A stretch of DNA of 64,000 nt from Takakia lepidozioides. Its lineage: Eukaryota > Streptophyta > Takakiopsida > Takakiales > Takakiaceae. The first letter of the stretch is position 1, and each line of letters opens with the position of its first letter. Both the position numbers and the translations under genes were made by a program. The stretch is from the NCBI GenBank assembly GCA_030704615.1, contig CM060731.1, positions 91,616,756 through 91,680,755 on the forward strand. The letters are read 5' to 3'. The notes beneath the pieces were generated by a model. It ran no database searches. It was not told the origin of the DNA and saw only the letters and a program-made list of their open reading frames with translations. Shown one piece after another: positions 32,965 through 44,352 of the stretch.

Positions 32965-34350
32965 ATGTCTAGCTCAGGATCAAGAGCCACACTCCCAAGC
33001 TTGGATAGCAGATCCTTTGATACTAGGTTGCAAAGGAGACTGGCTCGAGAAGCCGTCAGAGATCAACTGCTAGGGAAACACCCAGCATTGAGTCCACAAT
33101 CAGACTTAGAAACTAGAAGTTTGGGTAAGATAGAGTGGGAAGGAGAGAACACTGAAAGCTCTTCGGAGATCGAGTGTTCACGAGTGGTTTCCCTTGTATC
33201 TAGTCCCCCTTATACACCACCGGCCAGATCAAGGAGCCCTTCGCCCTCGTTAGTGTCAGTCATGGCACATATTCCAGGACCTCTTGAGGTACCTATTGTG
33301 GTCCCAGCAGGCCTACCCCCGTTAACGTTACCTAGGCATTTGCCTTGGTTTTCTGGGGAAGCACATGAAAACCCAGAGTATCATGTGAAGAGCTTTATTC
33401 AGTGTTGCTATTCTAACCAAGCGTTGAACGATGCCTATTGGTTGATATGGTTTCCCACAACAATGAGGGGTAGGGCGTCTACTTGGTATTGGCAACAGGT
33501 GCCAGGTATATTTGTAACTTGGCAGTAGATTCAGGACGCATTTTTAGATTATTTTCGAGCAGTCCACCAGTTCACCAGTGTCTTGATGACACTGGCCAGA
33601 ATCCGCCAAGGCCCCATAGAGGAGGTAGCGGACTTTGAAATGCGATTGCAGGAGTTGATGCGACTCCAAAACCCTTTAACCCTCCTAGATGATGGGGTAC
33701 TGAAGGATTGTTTTCTGAGTGGATTACGAGAGGCCACTCACTTTCATGTTTTGCAGCAAAGACCTGCAACACTGGTAGATGCCATACAAGCCGGCAAGGC
33801 GACAACATGCATCGCCAGGTACAACGGGCCAAGATGCCCAACTTTGCACTTCCATCATACATTACGATCGAGCCCACGCAGGAGCTGACGCCATTAGCGG
33901 TGATCCAACCCGCTCTACACTATACGCCGTCATATGTAGGAGGAGCATGGCCATATGCCCCCGACGTGCCCTACACCAGCAGTAGCACCGACCGTGCCAC
34001 AATATACGAATGCTGCCCCTACTAACTCGTATGCAGATTCCACTGGGCAGTCTGATTCACGGGTGGGCCATTTGGAGGTGCAAGTCACCTCTCTCATCAA
34101 AACTATCAAAACAATGGGCAATCGCATGAGCTCCATCGGCTAGCAGATCACCAGCTACGTGGGGTATCGAGATGCTGCTCCAGTAGGAGAATCCGGCCCC
34201 AACCCGGCAGAGGTATGATGCTCCAACTGCGACAGTCCCGGGCATGCTGCTCAACATTGTCCTTATCCCACCCGGGAGAGGCAGGTAAGCCAAAACCCGA
34301 CTTATCAGGATAGATCAAAACGACATTTCAATCAATCCAGGAAAAGTCTC
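32965..34350 (+). pseudogene. Ty3-type gag relic with zinc knuckle
   Basis: Starts MSSSGSRATLPSLDSRSFDT. Capsid: LPWFSGEAHENPEYHVKSFI, YWLIWFPTTMRGRASTWYW, TAG at 33526-33528, then IQDAFLDYFRAVHQF, EEVADFEMRLQELMRLQNPL, LKDCFLSGLREATHF. After frame changes: a Pro/Tyr-rich stretch, a short helical part (VGHLEVQVTSLIKTIKTMGN) and the knuckle CSNCDSPGHAAQHC (about 34218-34262). No protease or pol follows; the relic ends near 34350. Different family from the chromovirus. Confidence 0.82.
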
Positions 34351-34600
34351 CCTTAGTGTCAACAATTGTTGCATGTTATGGCAAAAGATCCCCGAAAAAG
34401 TCAAAGATTAGTAGCATATTAAAATGAAATCATATATAATTAACCACCCCCTCCTATAATTGAAGATTTTACATTTTAGTGCAAAAGTCTAATGCAGACT
34501 GCATCGCCTGGTTGTTCGGAGAAAACCAAGGACGGGAAGTGATGGTACACTCGGTATCAACCGAGGCACTTCCGGAGTTCGAGTTATTGACCGAATTTTT
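34351..34600. other. Transition sequence
   Basis: AT-rich start (gag relic end), then sequence with fragments of open frame (EALPEFELLTEF) that may be the upstream part of the DUF4216-like piece. Confidence 0.35.
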
Positions 34601-35149
34601 TTCCATATCCACATCTTGTGGGGCCCTCCGCAACACTAGTGCAAGATGATTGTGGTTTCATGCGTGTCAATACAGATAGGCTCAACCCTACTTATCGTCC
34701 CTCCGATGAGCTTTTTTCACGGCCTTCAGACATGGAGCAAGTTTTCTTCTTCGATGACAAAACAAGAGGGGGGAATTGGAAGGTGGTTGTGCATGCTCAG
34801 CCAAGAGGGAAGGCGTATCTATCATGGTCTCGGATCTCCATGGGGTGAGGCAATTGCGGTGGACGGAGAGATTGGTCATAATGATGCTGATGATGGAGGT
34901 TGGGTAGAGGGGGTAGAAGAGGATGATGATGCCCCGGACAATGCATCCCGGACCCTATATGATGAAACTCCAGAAGATACGGATGTTGGAGAAGGAGACG
35001 AAGACATGGCCATTGACAACGAGGTGGAGGATGATTCGGAGGTGCCTTTTGAGGGCCGGACCATTTATGACAATGACTCCGATGACCAAGAAGACTTACA
35101 GCTTGATGAGGATGAAGAAGCTCTGGATGATGATGTTCAAGTTGATTAG
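34600..35149 (+). pseudogene. CACTA (En/Spm)-type transposon piece, DUF4216-like, with acidic tail
   Basis: Frame 34618-34800 reads CGFMRVNTDRLNPTYRPSDE, LFSRPSDMEQVFFFDDKTRG and NWKVVVHAQPRGK, matching the pattern of DUF4216 ('VN-RL ... P-A-Q-VFYV-D ... W-VV--PR'), which follows the transposase in plant CACTA elements. A frame change near 34800 leads to VYHG-like sequence and a long acidic tail (VEGVEEDDDAPDNASRT ... LDEDEEALDDDVQVD) ending at 35147-35149. No other CACTA domain is seen nearby. Confidence 0.55.
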
Positions 35150-36315
35150 ACACAAAATCAAAGCTACATAACAATTCTCGCACCGAACTGTACCCATCCC
35201 TTCGATTGATTATACATGTACATGCATATTGTAGCTTATTTCTATGATTGATCAAATATGGCTGTGGCTGGTAGTCTTTCAAGAAAGAAGGCAGAGGCAA
35301 TGAATATGTTGGAGAACCACACACAGACTGGACAAGCAACTCGAGGAGCTCTTAGAGCGGCCCCTTTTGCAAGCGATACAGGAGGAGACAGGTGGAAGGA
35401 AGAGCGCTAGTCCTACAGAGGAGGAGGCAACACAGGAGAGTCCGCAGAGGGTACTGGCGACAAGAGAGCGGCCACCCTCCATGCAACTATCTTTGCGCAC
35501 TTTGAAGGACAAGGCTCCAGCGCCAAGCAACATCTGTATATGAGTCCAATGAAAAGCCTAACAAGTATCAGTTTAGCTACAATCCCTCATCTCACTCTCA
35601 AGAATTGGGGAGAGGAGGAGACTTCCAGTGGTGGGCCGCAGAGTTTGATCCAGGTGAGTACTGTACCGCCTGGCGATCAATTCACTTTCTTCTTGCAATA
35701 CAAGAGAAGCAAGGAGGAGGAAGGCAGCGTAGATTACCACCCGATTTAAGATGGCGCTGACGATACCTTCATCTGGCATCGCCTGGAGAGAGCCATTGCG
35801 TACATGAGGGTTTGAAATATGTATAGGACAACAGAGTTAGATCATAAATTCCAGATTGTTTCCGCAGAGGGTGTGTGAGGATGAGTGCATGTGCATGCAA
35901 TGTGGACAGGATTAAGATGGCGTTGACGATACCTTAAACTGGGCTTGATTCCGCTATCATGATTCATGGTATTGTGCAGAGAAAGCGGAAGAAGGCTTGG
36001 GAGAATCAGCGTCAGTTTCCATCTGAGGATCCGTCAGTTCAGCAGCAGACCATGCCAGACCAGGAAGATGTCGTAGAGGAGGAGCAGTTGCAGACCGAGT
36101 AGTCTCCAAGGCAGGTTGTAGCCAAGGGGGAGCAGCCAACAAACACACAGGTGCATGTCCGAACAGTGAAGGAAAAGAGTCCGGCGCAAGGCACAACGCG
36201 AGGAGGAGATGGTGGGTCTTCTAGCGGTGGCAAGAAGCCGGAAAAGGTTAGTTCCTCCCTCTGACTCCATGAAATTCCAAGTCTTGCTCATGGGAAAGGC
36301 GGGATAGAGAAACAA
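35150..36315. other. Degraded, partly exon-like sequence upstream of copy A
   Basis: About 35541-35653 reads ESNEKPNKYQFSYNPSSHSQ then GRGGDFQWWAAEFDP before a G|GTGAGT donor. About 35965-36240 is Gln/Glu-rich (FPSEDPSVQQQTMPDQED, EKSPAQGTTRGGDGG). These may be 5' exons of copy A or of the CACTA piece. Two single palindromes of the 36.3-kb type lie at 35749 and 35913. No confident gene model. Confidence 0.35.
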
Positions 36316-36320
36316 GAAGA

Positions 36321-36771
36321 TTAAGTTGTTGTTGAGGATAGCTTAATCTTGGCATGCAAAACATGTCCAAACCCCTAGGAAAGCAGGGATGGAAACACAA
36401 CAAGATTAAGCTGTCGTTGACAATAGCTTAATCTTGGCATGCAAAACATGTCCAAACCCCTAGGAAAGTAGGGATGGATACACAGCAAGATTAAGCTATC
36501 ATTGACGACAGCTTAATCTTGCCCTACTTAACATATCTGAACACATGGGAAAGGAGGGGTAGAAGCTAAGGAAGATTAAGCTGTCGTTGACGACAACTTA
36601 AGGTTGGCCTGCAAAAGATGTCCAACCCCCTGGGAAAGCAGGGGTGCAACCACAACAACATTAAGTTGTTGTTGACGACAAATTAATCCTGCCCTACATG
36701 ACATATCTGGAAACATGGAAAAAGAGGGGTTCGACCAAAGGAAGATTAAGGTATCATTGACGATACCTTAA
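36321..36771 (+). repeat. Six-unit, 85-bp-period tandem array of palindromes
   Basis: Palindromes start at 36321, 36406, 36491, 36576, 36661 and 36746, an exact 85-bp period. Each is about 26 bp. Consensus arms TTAAGCTGTCGT and ACGACAGCTTAA separated by TG. Arms vary between units, sometimes on both sides together (last unit GGTATC with GATACC). Between palindromes a conserved spacer carries 'catgtccaa-cccc-gg-aa'. Further single palindromes: 35749, 35913, 38463 and 38641. The array ends about 30 bp before copy A coding begins. Confidence 0.9.
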
Positions 36772-36801
36772 TGTTGCCCTGAAATTGATGTCCCACCGCT
36801 T

Positions 36802-39300
36802 GTGATGTTGCATAAAAAGAGGAAGAAAGCACCCCAAAGGCAGCCTCCACAGGAAACAATTGTTCCTCGGGACCACAACCAAGTCGAGGACGACAACTAT
36901 GAAGCCAAAGTGCATTCTCTTATGTACACATCGAAGGTGAACTCCAGGAAAGTCGTGAACTCCATGGAAGTTAAAGACGGTGCTCTTTTCATTCCTTTGT
37001 GCCGGATGATTTCAATGCCAGCAGTTCGGCCTGCCCTTCATCACGACATCAAGAAGCTCCAGGGTGATTTTATCCATGGGTACTTGAAGGGTTCGGCTAT
37101 GTTTTACGTGTCGGTGACAGATGTCCAGGGATCCGAGAAATTAGTGGACGTAGATATAATAGAGAGTTGGGACCCGCTTTGGAGAGAGGTGAATACGGAG
37201 TTTGAGGTCGAGCTTGCACAGAACCCAGCACACCTGCAGTATATGGGCAAAATGTTTTTTGTCTGAGATGGTAACCACCGTTTGGTGGCCTGGATGGAGT
37301 ATATCAGCAGGATGTATGCGGACAACAAGGAATGGCACCATCGGGTTCTGTCAATGGTTTTGGATCCACAGGGAAATATTACGCAGCTTCTGACTGCAAT
37401 GCACGACATCAATAAGTAAGACTCTCCCCCTTTTTTGCGTTGGGATACAGTGATGTGTGAATCTTCATGTTGTGACAACTGACGTGTTCGCATTGCAAGG
37501 GCACGGAGACATCTCACGTCACACCAACATTGTGCATACTTTGTTTCGTATGCAAAGCATCGGGGTGATGCCATTGGAGACGTTCTCTAGTGTGTTGTCT
37601 GCGGATACACTGAAGAAGTGCCAAACAATCAAAAAGTCGGAGACTTGGTACAACTTGACAAGGGAAGTTTTCCTCGACTACTTGTACGCGGTGAGTTCTC
37701 CGGGTGTGTAGACATCCATTCTGGTTCAATTGTGGATGTCTGTTGTTGTTTTCCATGTACTATGCCACTACAAAGGAGGATGAGAGAACCGCACACGGGG
37801 TGGAGGCAAAAATGAAGGAGGAAATGGATACCTACAGGAAGAACCTCAAGAGTGCATTCGATAAACACATTAGAATCGCTGACCCTGGACTGGGAAAGGC
37901 ATTTTTGGAGCAGGTTCAAATCCACTAGAACAAGCCCATTAAGCCTGAGATGACACAGGAAAAGCTCCACCGCCTTTCCATTTCCATGGTTGATGGTGGC
38001 TAGAAATCTGGAACTCGGATCCAATCATCCGGGATACAAACAACTTCCCCAAACCAAGTAAGGATGCTGGTACGGGGGTGGTGACACCTGTGAGCGACCG
38101 TGCATTCGACACTTGGTTGCACAAAGTGACCTTCTGGAGCCAAGTGACACCCTACACGTTTTCAACTTTTTTGGAGCAATGAGTACATGTTGTCTTTCGT
38201 TCAGTCGCTCAATATTTGGGGGTTTGCTGTGCAGCTGGAGAAATGGGCCATTGATACTTTTGACAAATTGTTGTTGGACTACAAGATCACAATGAGCACT
38301 CCGAGCATCAAGTTGAGTCATACGTGAGGAAATGGAGAAGAGAGCTCTGAAAGTATGTTTTTTTCCGAGAGTTCGAGGGAGGCATTTTACGCTCCCAGGA
38401 TTTTGATCATCAGTATAACAAGGAGCAGGCAATGAAAAGAGTTCTATACAAATGACCGGCTGCCTTCATTAAGCTGTCGTTGACGACATCTTAAATCATG
38501 CATCCATTGTTGTCCAACAGGTTCTTTTCCATCAATGAACGATGAATCTCTGCTGCATGGGGGTCTGGGTTTTGGGTGGGTTCAACATTCCCATTTCTGC
38601 TTGTTATGCTGTTCTTCCTTTGAACTGAACAGCCTGCAATTTAAGATGTCATCAACGACATCTTAATCTACAGTCTGAAAAGCGGCAGAGTAGACATAAG
38701 TACTTATGGTGTGTTCCTGGATTTGTTGTGAGGAAGTTCGTCTGTCTAAATGCAGGTACTTTCACTTCGTTCTTATTCTAGAGAAAGTTCTCAGTGAGGA
38801 TCCGGACTTCATTCGTGGATGGGCGAACCCAGACGACAACACCACTATGTTCACTGCGGGAATTGTCAAGGACTAGGGTAGGGCACATTACCACGACTAC
38901 GGGTGGTACCTCGACTGCCCTAGGGAATGCACTTCGTGGGAGGAGAACGTCCTGAGGAATCAAAATGAGAATGCAGCTGCCTTGGCACCCCGGTCAGATG
39001 CGGAATGCAGGCTAGGTTCCTTGCGCAGCGCAAGAAGGAGCCGGTGAAACCGGCTACACCTGGAGATGGGCAGAAGAAAAAGAAAGGGAAACAGACTTCG
39101 GAGGCGGGTGCGTCTGGCACTGCAGGGGCTGCTAGGGATGCTGGGTTAGGCCCTGCTGGGGCTCGTGGGGAGTTCTTGATCACCCTCAGACAAATGAGCT
39201 CAATGTGCATACTGAGGGCAGAGCGGGAAAACGTCCTTACGAAGCCCAACTACACATCTCCAGAGTGGTGGGTCCGCACTTCCAGCGCAAAACGGCAAAC
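36802..39300 (+). pseudogene. Copy A of a multi-exon gene family: ParB-like N-terminus, MTase-associated (C-terminal MTase part missing)
   Basis: Exon-like blocks, plus strand: 36802-37415 (VVNSMEVKDGALFIPLCRMI, ALHHDIKKLQGDFIHGYLKG, LVDVDIIESWDPLWREVN, then FFV, TGA, DGNHRLVAWMEYI, SMVLDPQGNITQLLTAMHDI); 37500-37690 (LFRMQSIGVMPLETFSSVLS, SETWYNLTREVFLDYLYA, donor GTGAGT); about 37768-38000 (KHIRIADPGLGKAFLEQV, TAG, EMTQEKLHRLSISMVDG); about 37997-38130 (LEIWNSDP, FPKPSKD, AFDTWLHKVTFWSQ); 38133-38450, decayed; 38757-39300 (YFHFVLILEKVLSEDPDFIR, WANPDDNTTMFTAGIVKD, TAG, YHDYGWYLDCPRE, then basic RKKEPVKPATPGDGQKKKKG). Exons 2-6 align with the exons of copy B with the same splice positions. 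The DGNHRL block resembles the 'G-x-R-x-x-A' region of ParB/sulfiredoxin-fold domains (inference). The permuted MTase exons are absent: 39310 onwards is a transposase fragment. Confidence 0.72.
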
Positions 39301-39309
39301 GTGAGTTTC

Positions 39310-39460
39310 CTGCGTATGATGGAGTCACGGAAGTCAACCTTCACAGGGTCGGATCAGGTGACCCAAAAATACCAATGGAAGGCCGGGAACGCACGTGTCA
39401 CTTTCATTGGACCCAGTCCCTGCAACGGCACACAAAGAGTTCCATAAAACTGGAGTTGCA
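39310..39460 (+). pseudogene. Mutator-like transposase fragment
   Basis: Reads DPKIPMEGRERTCHFHWTQS and LQRHTKSSIKLELQ, matching DPNVPMEGKERSCGFHFLQS in the transposase at 50434-54027 (about 52233-52292). A short isolated piece directly after copy A. It again pairs this transposase family with the copy A/B gene family. Confidence 0.7.
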
Positions 39461-39499
39461 AGTGGGCTCTGTTGGAACAATGACATGGAGATTTCCAAA

Positions 39500-40230
39500 C
39501 TGCAGGGTCTGGATGCATAAGGGATTGCAATTGGACTTAGATGACATTGGACACTGGAGGTCACACTTGGGCCTCTACATGGGAAAAGTACTTGGATACA
39601 TAGGAGATTGCACTTGGGCTTAGATTTCAATTCTTCACACTGCATAGGCCAATGGCACATGCGAGGCAGTGTTTCCGGTGAGCATGAGCAGAAAATGTTG
39701 TGATTCTACGGCCGAACCTAACTCGAAGCAAAACTTGAACCTCGTAATTTCGCGCGGAAATACGAATTTATGCAGGAAATGCTGAATCCGTAGAAATAAA
39801 AGATACGACAGTCTGCGCGGAACTTTCGATTTGCCACAGAAATATTCAACATGCACCCAAACACCCAATGCCAGAAAAGGTCTTCTTGGCATATTCAAAT
39901 ATTCTCGGTATATTCTCGGTATATTCGTATATTCTTGGTATATTCTAGGAATATGCATATGATATTCCTGTTATATTCGGATATTCTTTGTTAGTATTAG
40001 TGGGATACTCCAGCAAATTTTTGAGATATTTTTGGGAATATTCTTGGAATTGAGCCTGACTCGAGCCAGCCGCTCACCGCTCTCGCTCACGACTTATCCG
40101 CCCCCTGGCACAGGCTACCCTAGATCTCCCAAACATGAGGGTCTCTGGATACATCAGGGATTGCACTTGGGCTTAGATGGCACTCGACACTTGGGCCAAC
40201 GGCACATGCTACCCTAGTATCTACTTAAAA
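39500..40230 (+). repeat. Diverged direct repeats and AT-rich 'tattctcggta' tract
   Basis: A unit 'ggatacatagg-gattgcacttgggcttagat' occurs near 39510 (diverged), 39590 and 40148. Between them 39885-40050 is a degenerate array of 'tattct-ggtatattc' motifs. No coding signal. Confidence 0.6.
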
Positions 40231-40339
40231 CTGAATTCTTCTTCACACGACTAGCTAGCAACAGTTGAGGTAAGACCTCCAAGCCCCATGCTCCTTGCAC
40301 TCATTGCAGAACTCCCACTGGCAGCCACAAGTATCTATC

Positions 40340-40640
40340 ATGGTTTTAGTCATGGTTAACTAGAATTACCTACTTCTAGTTAATTAGGATATTTTGGATA
40401 TTTATATTTGTATTTTGTATGTTCGGACTTCATTTGGTCTCATATGTCAACACATCCGCTCCCCTTGGCTCAGAAGCATGAGTTGCTGCTCGAGTGACAG
40501 CAGCTGCAGAGTCCACATGCAGTGGCCTTGTAAGTGCGGCTCCACACATGAAGCCCATACCAATCTGATCTTCCCTAGGCATAGGAGGTTGTGCAGGTGG
40601 GGCTTGAACCTCAGGCCTTGGAGCTTGTAACCGCTGGTTT
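40340..40640 (+). repeat. Fragment of the 9.5-kb repeat, inverted
   Basis: 40340-40450 matches the reverse complement of 9520-9610 ('tggttaactagaattaccta' and 'ttggatatttatatttgtat'). The match ends at 'ctcatatgtcaa'. The following 180 bp is unique in the window. Confidence 0.7.
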
Positions 40641-40723
40641 ATGATTTAGACAAAACAGGCTATCAGCACTACTGCCCATTTCCCAATACATGCAACAGAG
40701 GTTGTCCGACGGTATGCTTTCAG

Positions 40724-40746
40724 AAACGATTACAAAGTAATCGTTT
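40724..40746 (+). repeat. Perfect 10-bp-arm hairpin
   Basis: AAACGATTAC, AAA, GTAATCGTTT. Lies about 65 bp downstream of the minus-strand ORF end at 40812. Could be a small terminator-like or remnant structure; isolated. Confidence 0.6.
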
Positions 40747-40811
40747 TAAGGATAGCTAAACCATGAACGTCGTATGAATCAATATCCCTACAAGTTGCTT
40801 AATCCTATTGA

Positions 40812-43733
40812 TTAAGCCCAACGTCGTGGTGGTAGCTTCTTGTTTATGTTGTCATCACTGTCTGGTTGCTCCTCTGGTTCGTGAGTAGGCCAGCTTTCGT
40901 CATCAGGGTGTTTTGCTATCCCGTCCCCACGTATCATGTCGATTTTGGTGGTCAAGGTTTCTCGGTAGGTTTGCAGCTCCTCCTTGGTCCAGGGTATAAT
41001 GTTTTTAGTCGCCCTGCTGCCCATTAACCAGTTAGCAGCTTGCGTCCCTGTTTCTCTGAAAGGGTGGTCTCTGTCCAAGACCAATGGTGAAAAGTGGTCT
41101 TTCGTCTGGCGCATGCTTCAGCATATAGTGGTCTGTTCATATATGCTGAAGTGCATGCGACTCTCTCTGGTGGCTGGAATTTGGGTAATTCCCAGTGAGT
41201 ATCTTTTTCAATACTCTCATAGCGCTGTCAGCTTCCCCTCATTGTCACGAACATCCGGTACAAGTAACTGCCAATATAGAAACTTGGGCAGCCCATTACA
41301 ATGTCTACTGCCGGGGTAGGATTAATCTTTAATTGCCCCACTACCCACATGTAAGCTACCAGCTCCTTGTATTCCAGGGGAGCCTGGCGCCAAAATTCAA
41401 CCAATTCTGCCCCTGACCATGTCTCCTCCCTAGCCAATGGCCTCATCCTGTATCTCAAAGGTATAAGAGTTTGATTGAGCAGATGCAATTGACCCAATGA
41501 TCTGCAGGGGGTTAAGGTTTTGAATACTTTTTCTAGTATTTCTGGGATTTGGTGGGCTGGGACTACCATCATTTTAAAGTATTCCTCTGAATACTTTAGC
41601 CACTCCCCATCCTGCTTGCATGGCATGATTTGGAAATCATCCACTGCTACCGAAGTTGATGCCACCAGAACACTTGGTAGCGGTACGGGGTTTACCTCTT
41701 GAGTAAATTGCCTTGCTGTGGCCTGTACCAGTGCCTGTTGATTTGGTGGTGGTTGTGTTGTTGGTGGTGTTTGTGCTGGTGTTGTTGTTGTTGATTATAT
41801 CGGTGCTGCTTGTTCATGGTCTTGCTCCTCTTGATCGTCTTCGTCCATGAGCTCATCTTGTTTTGGAATTGGTGGCAGGAATTCTTCGTGAATGTCTGTC
41901 ACCAACTTTGCCAATTGACATTTTATTTGTCTTACCATTGCCCTGTTGAGTTTCTTCATTTCCAGTTCACTCCCTTCATTCAACCAGGCTCTGGCCAAGG
42001 CTGCGTCTGCTGCGTCCAGCCCTGCTTGCAGTGTCAGCTTCTCCAGCTGCTATTTCCATTCTTGTTCATTGCCCATGGCAATGTCTCTTTCTGTGGTGGC
42101 TGTGAACAGCCTGCTTTCAGCATTTTCCCTTTCCGTTAGCAGTACAGTGTTGCATGAGAGCCACTTGTTTCCCTGGTCTTTGGCAATCTTCAGCTGCCCC
42201 TTGAGTGTCTCCACCTGCTGCTTAAGCGTCTGCACCTGTCCTGTGAGTCTTTCCACCTCTGTCTCTATTTTCTGAGATCGCTCTCGCTCTGCATTGAGGT
42301 CGGCTTGGACATGGCGTGTTTCGTCTCTCTGTCTTTGCCACTTCTGCTCCCACTCATCTCTGCGTTGTGTCAAAGTCTTGTATTGGTGAAGTAAGGTCGT
42401 CTTTTGATCTTCTAACGATGCGATTGTAACCTTGTGGTTACATACTGTTCTTGTTGTCGCCAATTCCCTCTGATGTTTCTCTTTGATGTGGTCTAAGATC
42501 ATGCTAAGGTTCTCCGGGCTTATGTAATCCTTGGCCCTATCCATACAAGCTGTTACTTGACCTAATGCTTGTATTGCCTGCAGAATTACATTCTGTGGCG
42601 TTTCTTCCAACCCTGTGTCCCATGCTGTTGTATCCAGAACCTGTTGTGCTAGTAGTAATTCCAGATTGGAATTATTGTCTTGCTGCTGCTGACTCTGTGC
42701 CTCTTGCACCACCTGTTGTTGTTGCTGATTGTGAGCCTCTTGCATCATCTGCTGTTGCTGCGCCACTATGTCTCCCTCCTCTGGTCCCGGTTGTGTGGTC
42801 TCTGTGGGTGCTGTTTGCTAGGTTTCGGTGTTACCATGGCTAATTTCCATGGGTGTTGCTTCATTGGTCTGTGGTTGGTTCCCTCCTTCTAGCTGTTGAT
42901 TCTCCCCTTCCCTCTGCAGTGTGGAATCAGCCGTCGAGTTGATGATGTCCTCTGCTGCTGCACTTGTGGTTGCTTCGTTGATCCGGGCTCTCTTTGCAAG
43001 TCCACCTTCTTCTCCTTCTTGACCTGCTGCCGTGTCACTTCCTTCTTCCTCCATCGTTTCTACCCGCTGCATAATTCCCAACGTCGTTTGCTCTTCGGGT
43101 GTCAGGTGTATAGTGTGTCGAATCATTTGGAGTAACAAGGGAGTAGCCATGGTAACAGTCGATTCTTTCTTCTTCTTTGTCAAACGGGTTAATTCTCGGG
43201 TTAACTTCTTCAATAAGAAGCTTGCCCAATTCACGATTTGCCCATTGAGGCAAATCAACACTTGATCGATTAGCTCATTGGTGCAGTAGCTGTGGTTTTG
43301 CCTGAGGCAAAGCAACGTGCTAAGTACCGGGGCTATCTTCCTAAAGCCAGGGTTTTTGTTGTGACTGCATGTGTAGCCCTGAATGGCTTGGTTGAGATTC
43401 TCAAACAAATCTGCAAGTACAAACCTTGGAGGTTTGCCGTTGTGCGCCGGTACATCCAGACTGGGAAGGTGAAACACTTCCGCCAAGTACTTCTCCGTCA
43501 GCAGAATTTGTGTGTCGCGGACATTTGTGCTTCGAGTGCTGGTGTTGTAATTCTCCAAGAACTCCCTGCACAGCTTGTCGTGCTTAAGGTTCCAGTCTAG
43601 CGTGGTGATGAAGTATCGCAGGCCAAGACTATCCAACGTCTCCTGTTTCTCTGTGTCCTGCTTATCTTCCGCAACGCCGGGCTGATTTTGAAATTCATTA
43701 CGTATAAGAACTTGGTGCCTTCCGCTTGGTGCC
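40812..43733 (-). pseudogene. Long ORF of unknown family downstream of integrase: coiled coil, Gln-rich, four stops
   Basis: Possible start ATG 43733 (MVGTKRKAPSSY), frame change near 43690, then one frame to 41228 broken only by stops at 42818 (TAG), 42050 (TAG), 41795 (TAA) and 41228 (TGA). Each fits C-to-T in CAG, CAG, CAA, CGA. Segments: LRYFITTLDWNLKHDKLCRE, LTEKYLAEVFHLPSL, NELIDQVLICLNGQIVNWAS, LLLQMIRHTIHLTPEEQTTL; Glu/Gln/Asn-rich middle; a ~150-residue coiled coil (KTLTQRRDEWEQKWQRQRDE, IETEVERLTGQVQTLKQQVE); then EYFKMMVVPAHQIPEILEKV, ELVAYMWVVGQLKINPTPAV and, after a second frame change, TGTQAANWLMGSRATK, ending 40812 (PPRRW). It follows an integrase C-terminus on the same strand (55281-54790 and 44344-44201), so it may be a third retroelement ORF. 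No enzymatic motif seen. Confidence 0.62.
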
Positions 43734-44200
43734 TACCATTTCCCTTAGTTTTGCTGTTGATGTAAGGAATTGGAGCACCAATTCCTGTATCACAAGCAGT
43801 ATGAAGCACACTGGAAGTTGTGTAGACAACAATTTCCAGTTTGCGGAAGTGAAGGTGAGGAGTTCGTTTCTGGGTTTAAGTAGGGGTTCTCCTCTGTAGG
43901 CTTCTCCTCTAACTTCTCTCAAGGTTCTCGTGGAGGTAATTTTGTCCTACTGTCTGCCTAGGTTTAAAGCGTAGTTAGCTTTAATTGCTGGGCCCAGGCT
44001 TACCAAGAAGCATTTAGCTTCGGGTAACGGTTTTGAGTAAATTTCATCCATTTTTTGGATGTGCCTGATTTTCTTTCGTTTGTGTTTTCTTCGTGGTGTG
44101 TCTTGGATCGAACTGATGGTTGTTGATGATTGTCTGGTTTCGGTCACTTTACATTCATCCATCTTGGATGTGTTCATCCATTTTGGTATGTGGTCTGTTT
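43734..44200 (-). other. Spacer between integrase tail and long ORF
   Basis: A 76-codon minus-strand frame (44177-43947) with a basic stretch (RRKHKRKKIRHIQKMD) is the only notable feature. Plus strand has nothing convincing. Probably untranslated or decayed retroelement sequence. Confidence 0.4.
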
Positions 44201-44344
44201 TTAGATGGGTGGGGTGTGCGCAGTACTTGCAACTTGGTTTAATGGCTTTGCCCTTATCATCCGCCGTCTTTTGGCAATCCGTTGGATTGTGCCATCGTTC
44301 TCCTCCGCGTTATGATCGATGGTTAGTGGTGTATGATTACCACG
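44201..44344 (-). pseudogene. Displaced C-terminal tail of the retroelement integrase ORF
   Basis: Minus-strand frame continues from the ORF at 55281-54790 across the 10.4-kb transposon: after the target duplication it reads RGNHTPLTIDHNAEENDG, TIQRIAKRRRMIRAKPLNQV and stops at TAA 44201-44203. Junction frame is kept exactly when the transposon and one copy of the 8-bp duplication are left out. Confidence 0.72.
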
Positions 44345-44352
44345 GTCGGTGG

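Noticed and set aside
34797-35339. 180-codon minus-strand frame rich in His/Pro
   Set aside because: Antisense of the acidic tail of the CACTA-like piece.
36321-36771. CRISPR-like regular repeat-spacer array
   Set aside because: Strict 85-bp period, but the spacers are themselves repeated and the setting is eukaryotic with no cas genes.
36903-37415. Viral or bacterial contamination as source of ParB/MTase-like segments
   Set aside because: Exons with matching GT-AG borders in two copies and placement inside a eukaryotic transposon argue for residence in this genome.
41810-43600. Plus-strand frames (Ser/Leu/Cys-rich) opposite the long minus ORF
   Set aside because: Shadows of the Gln-rich and coiled-coil coding on the other strand.
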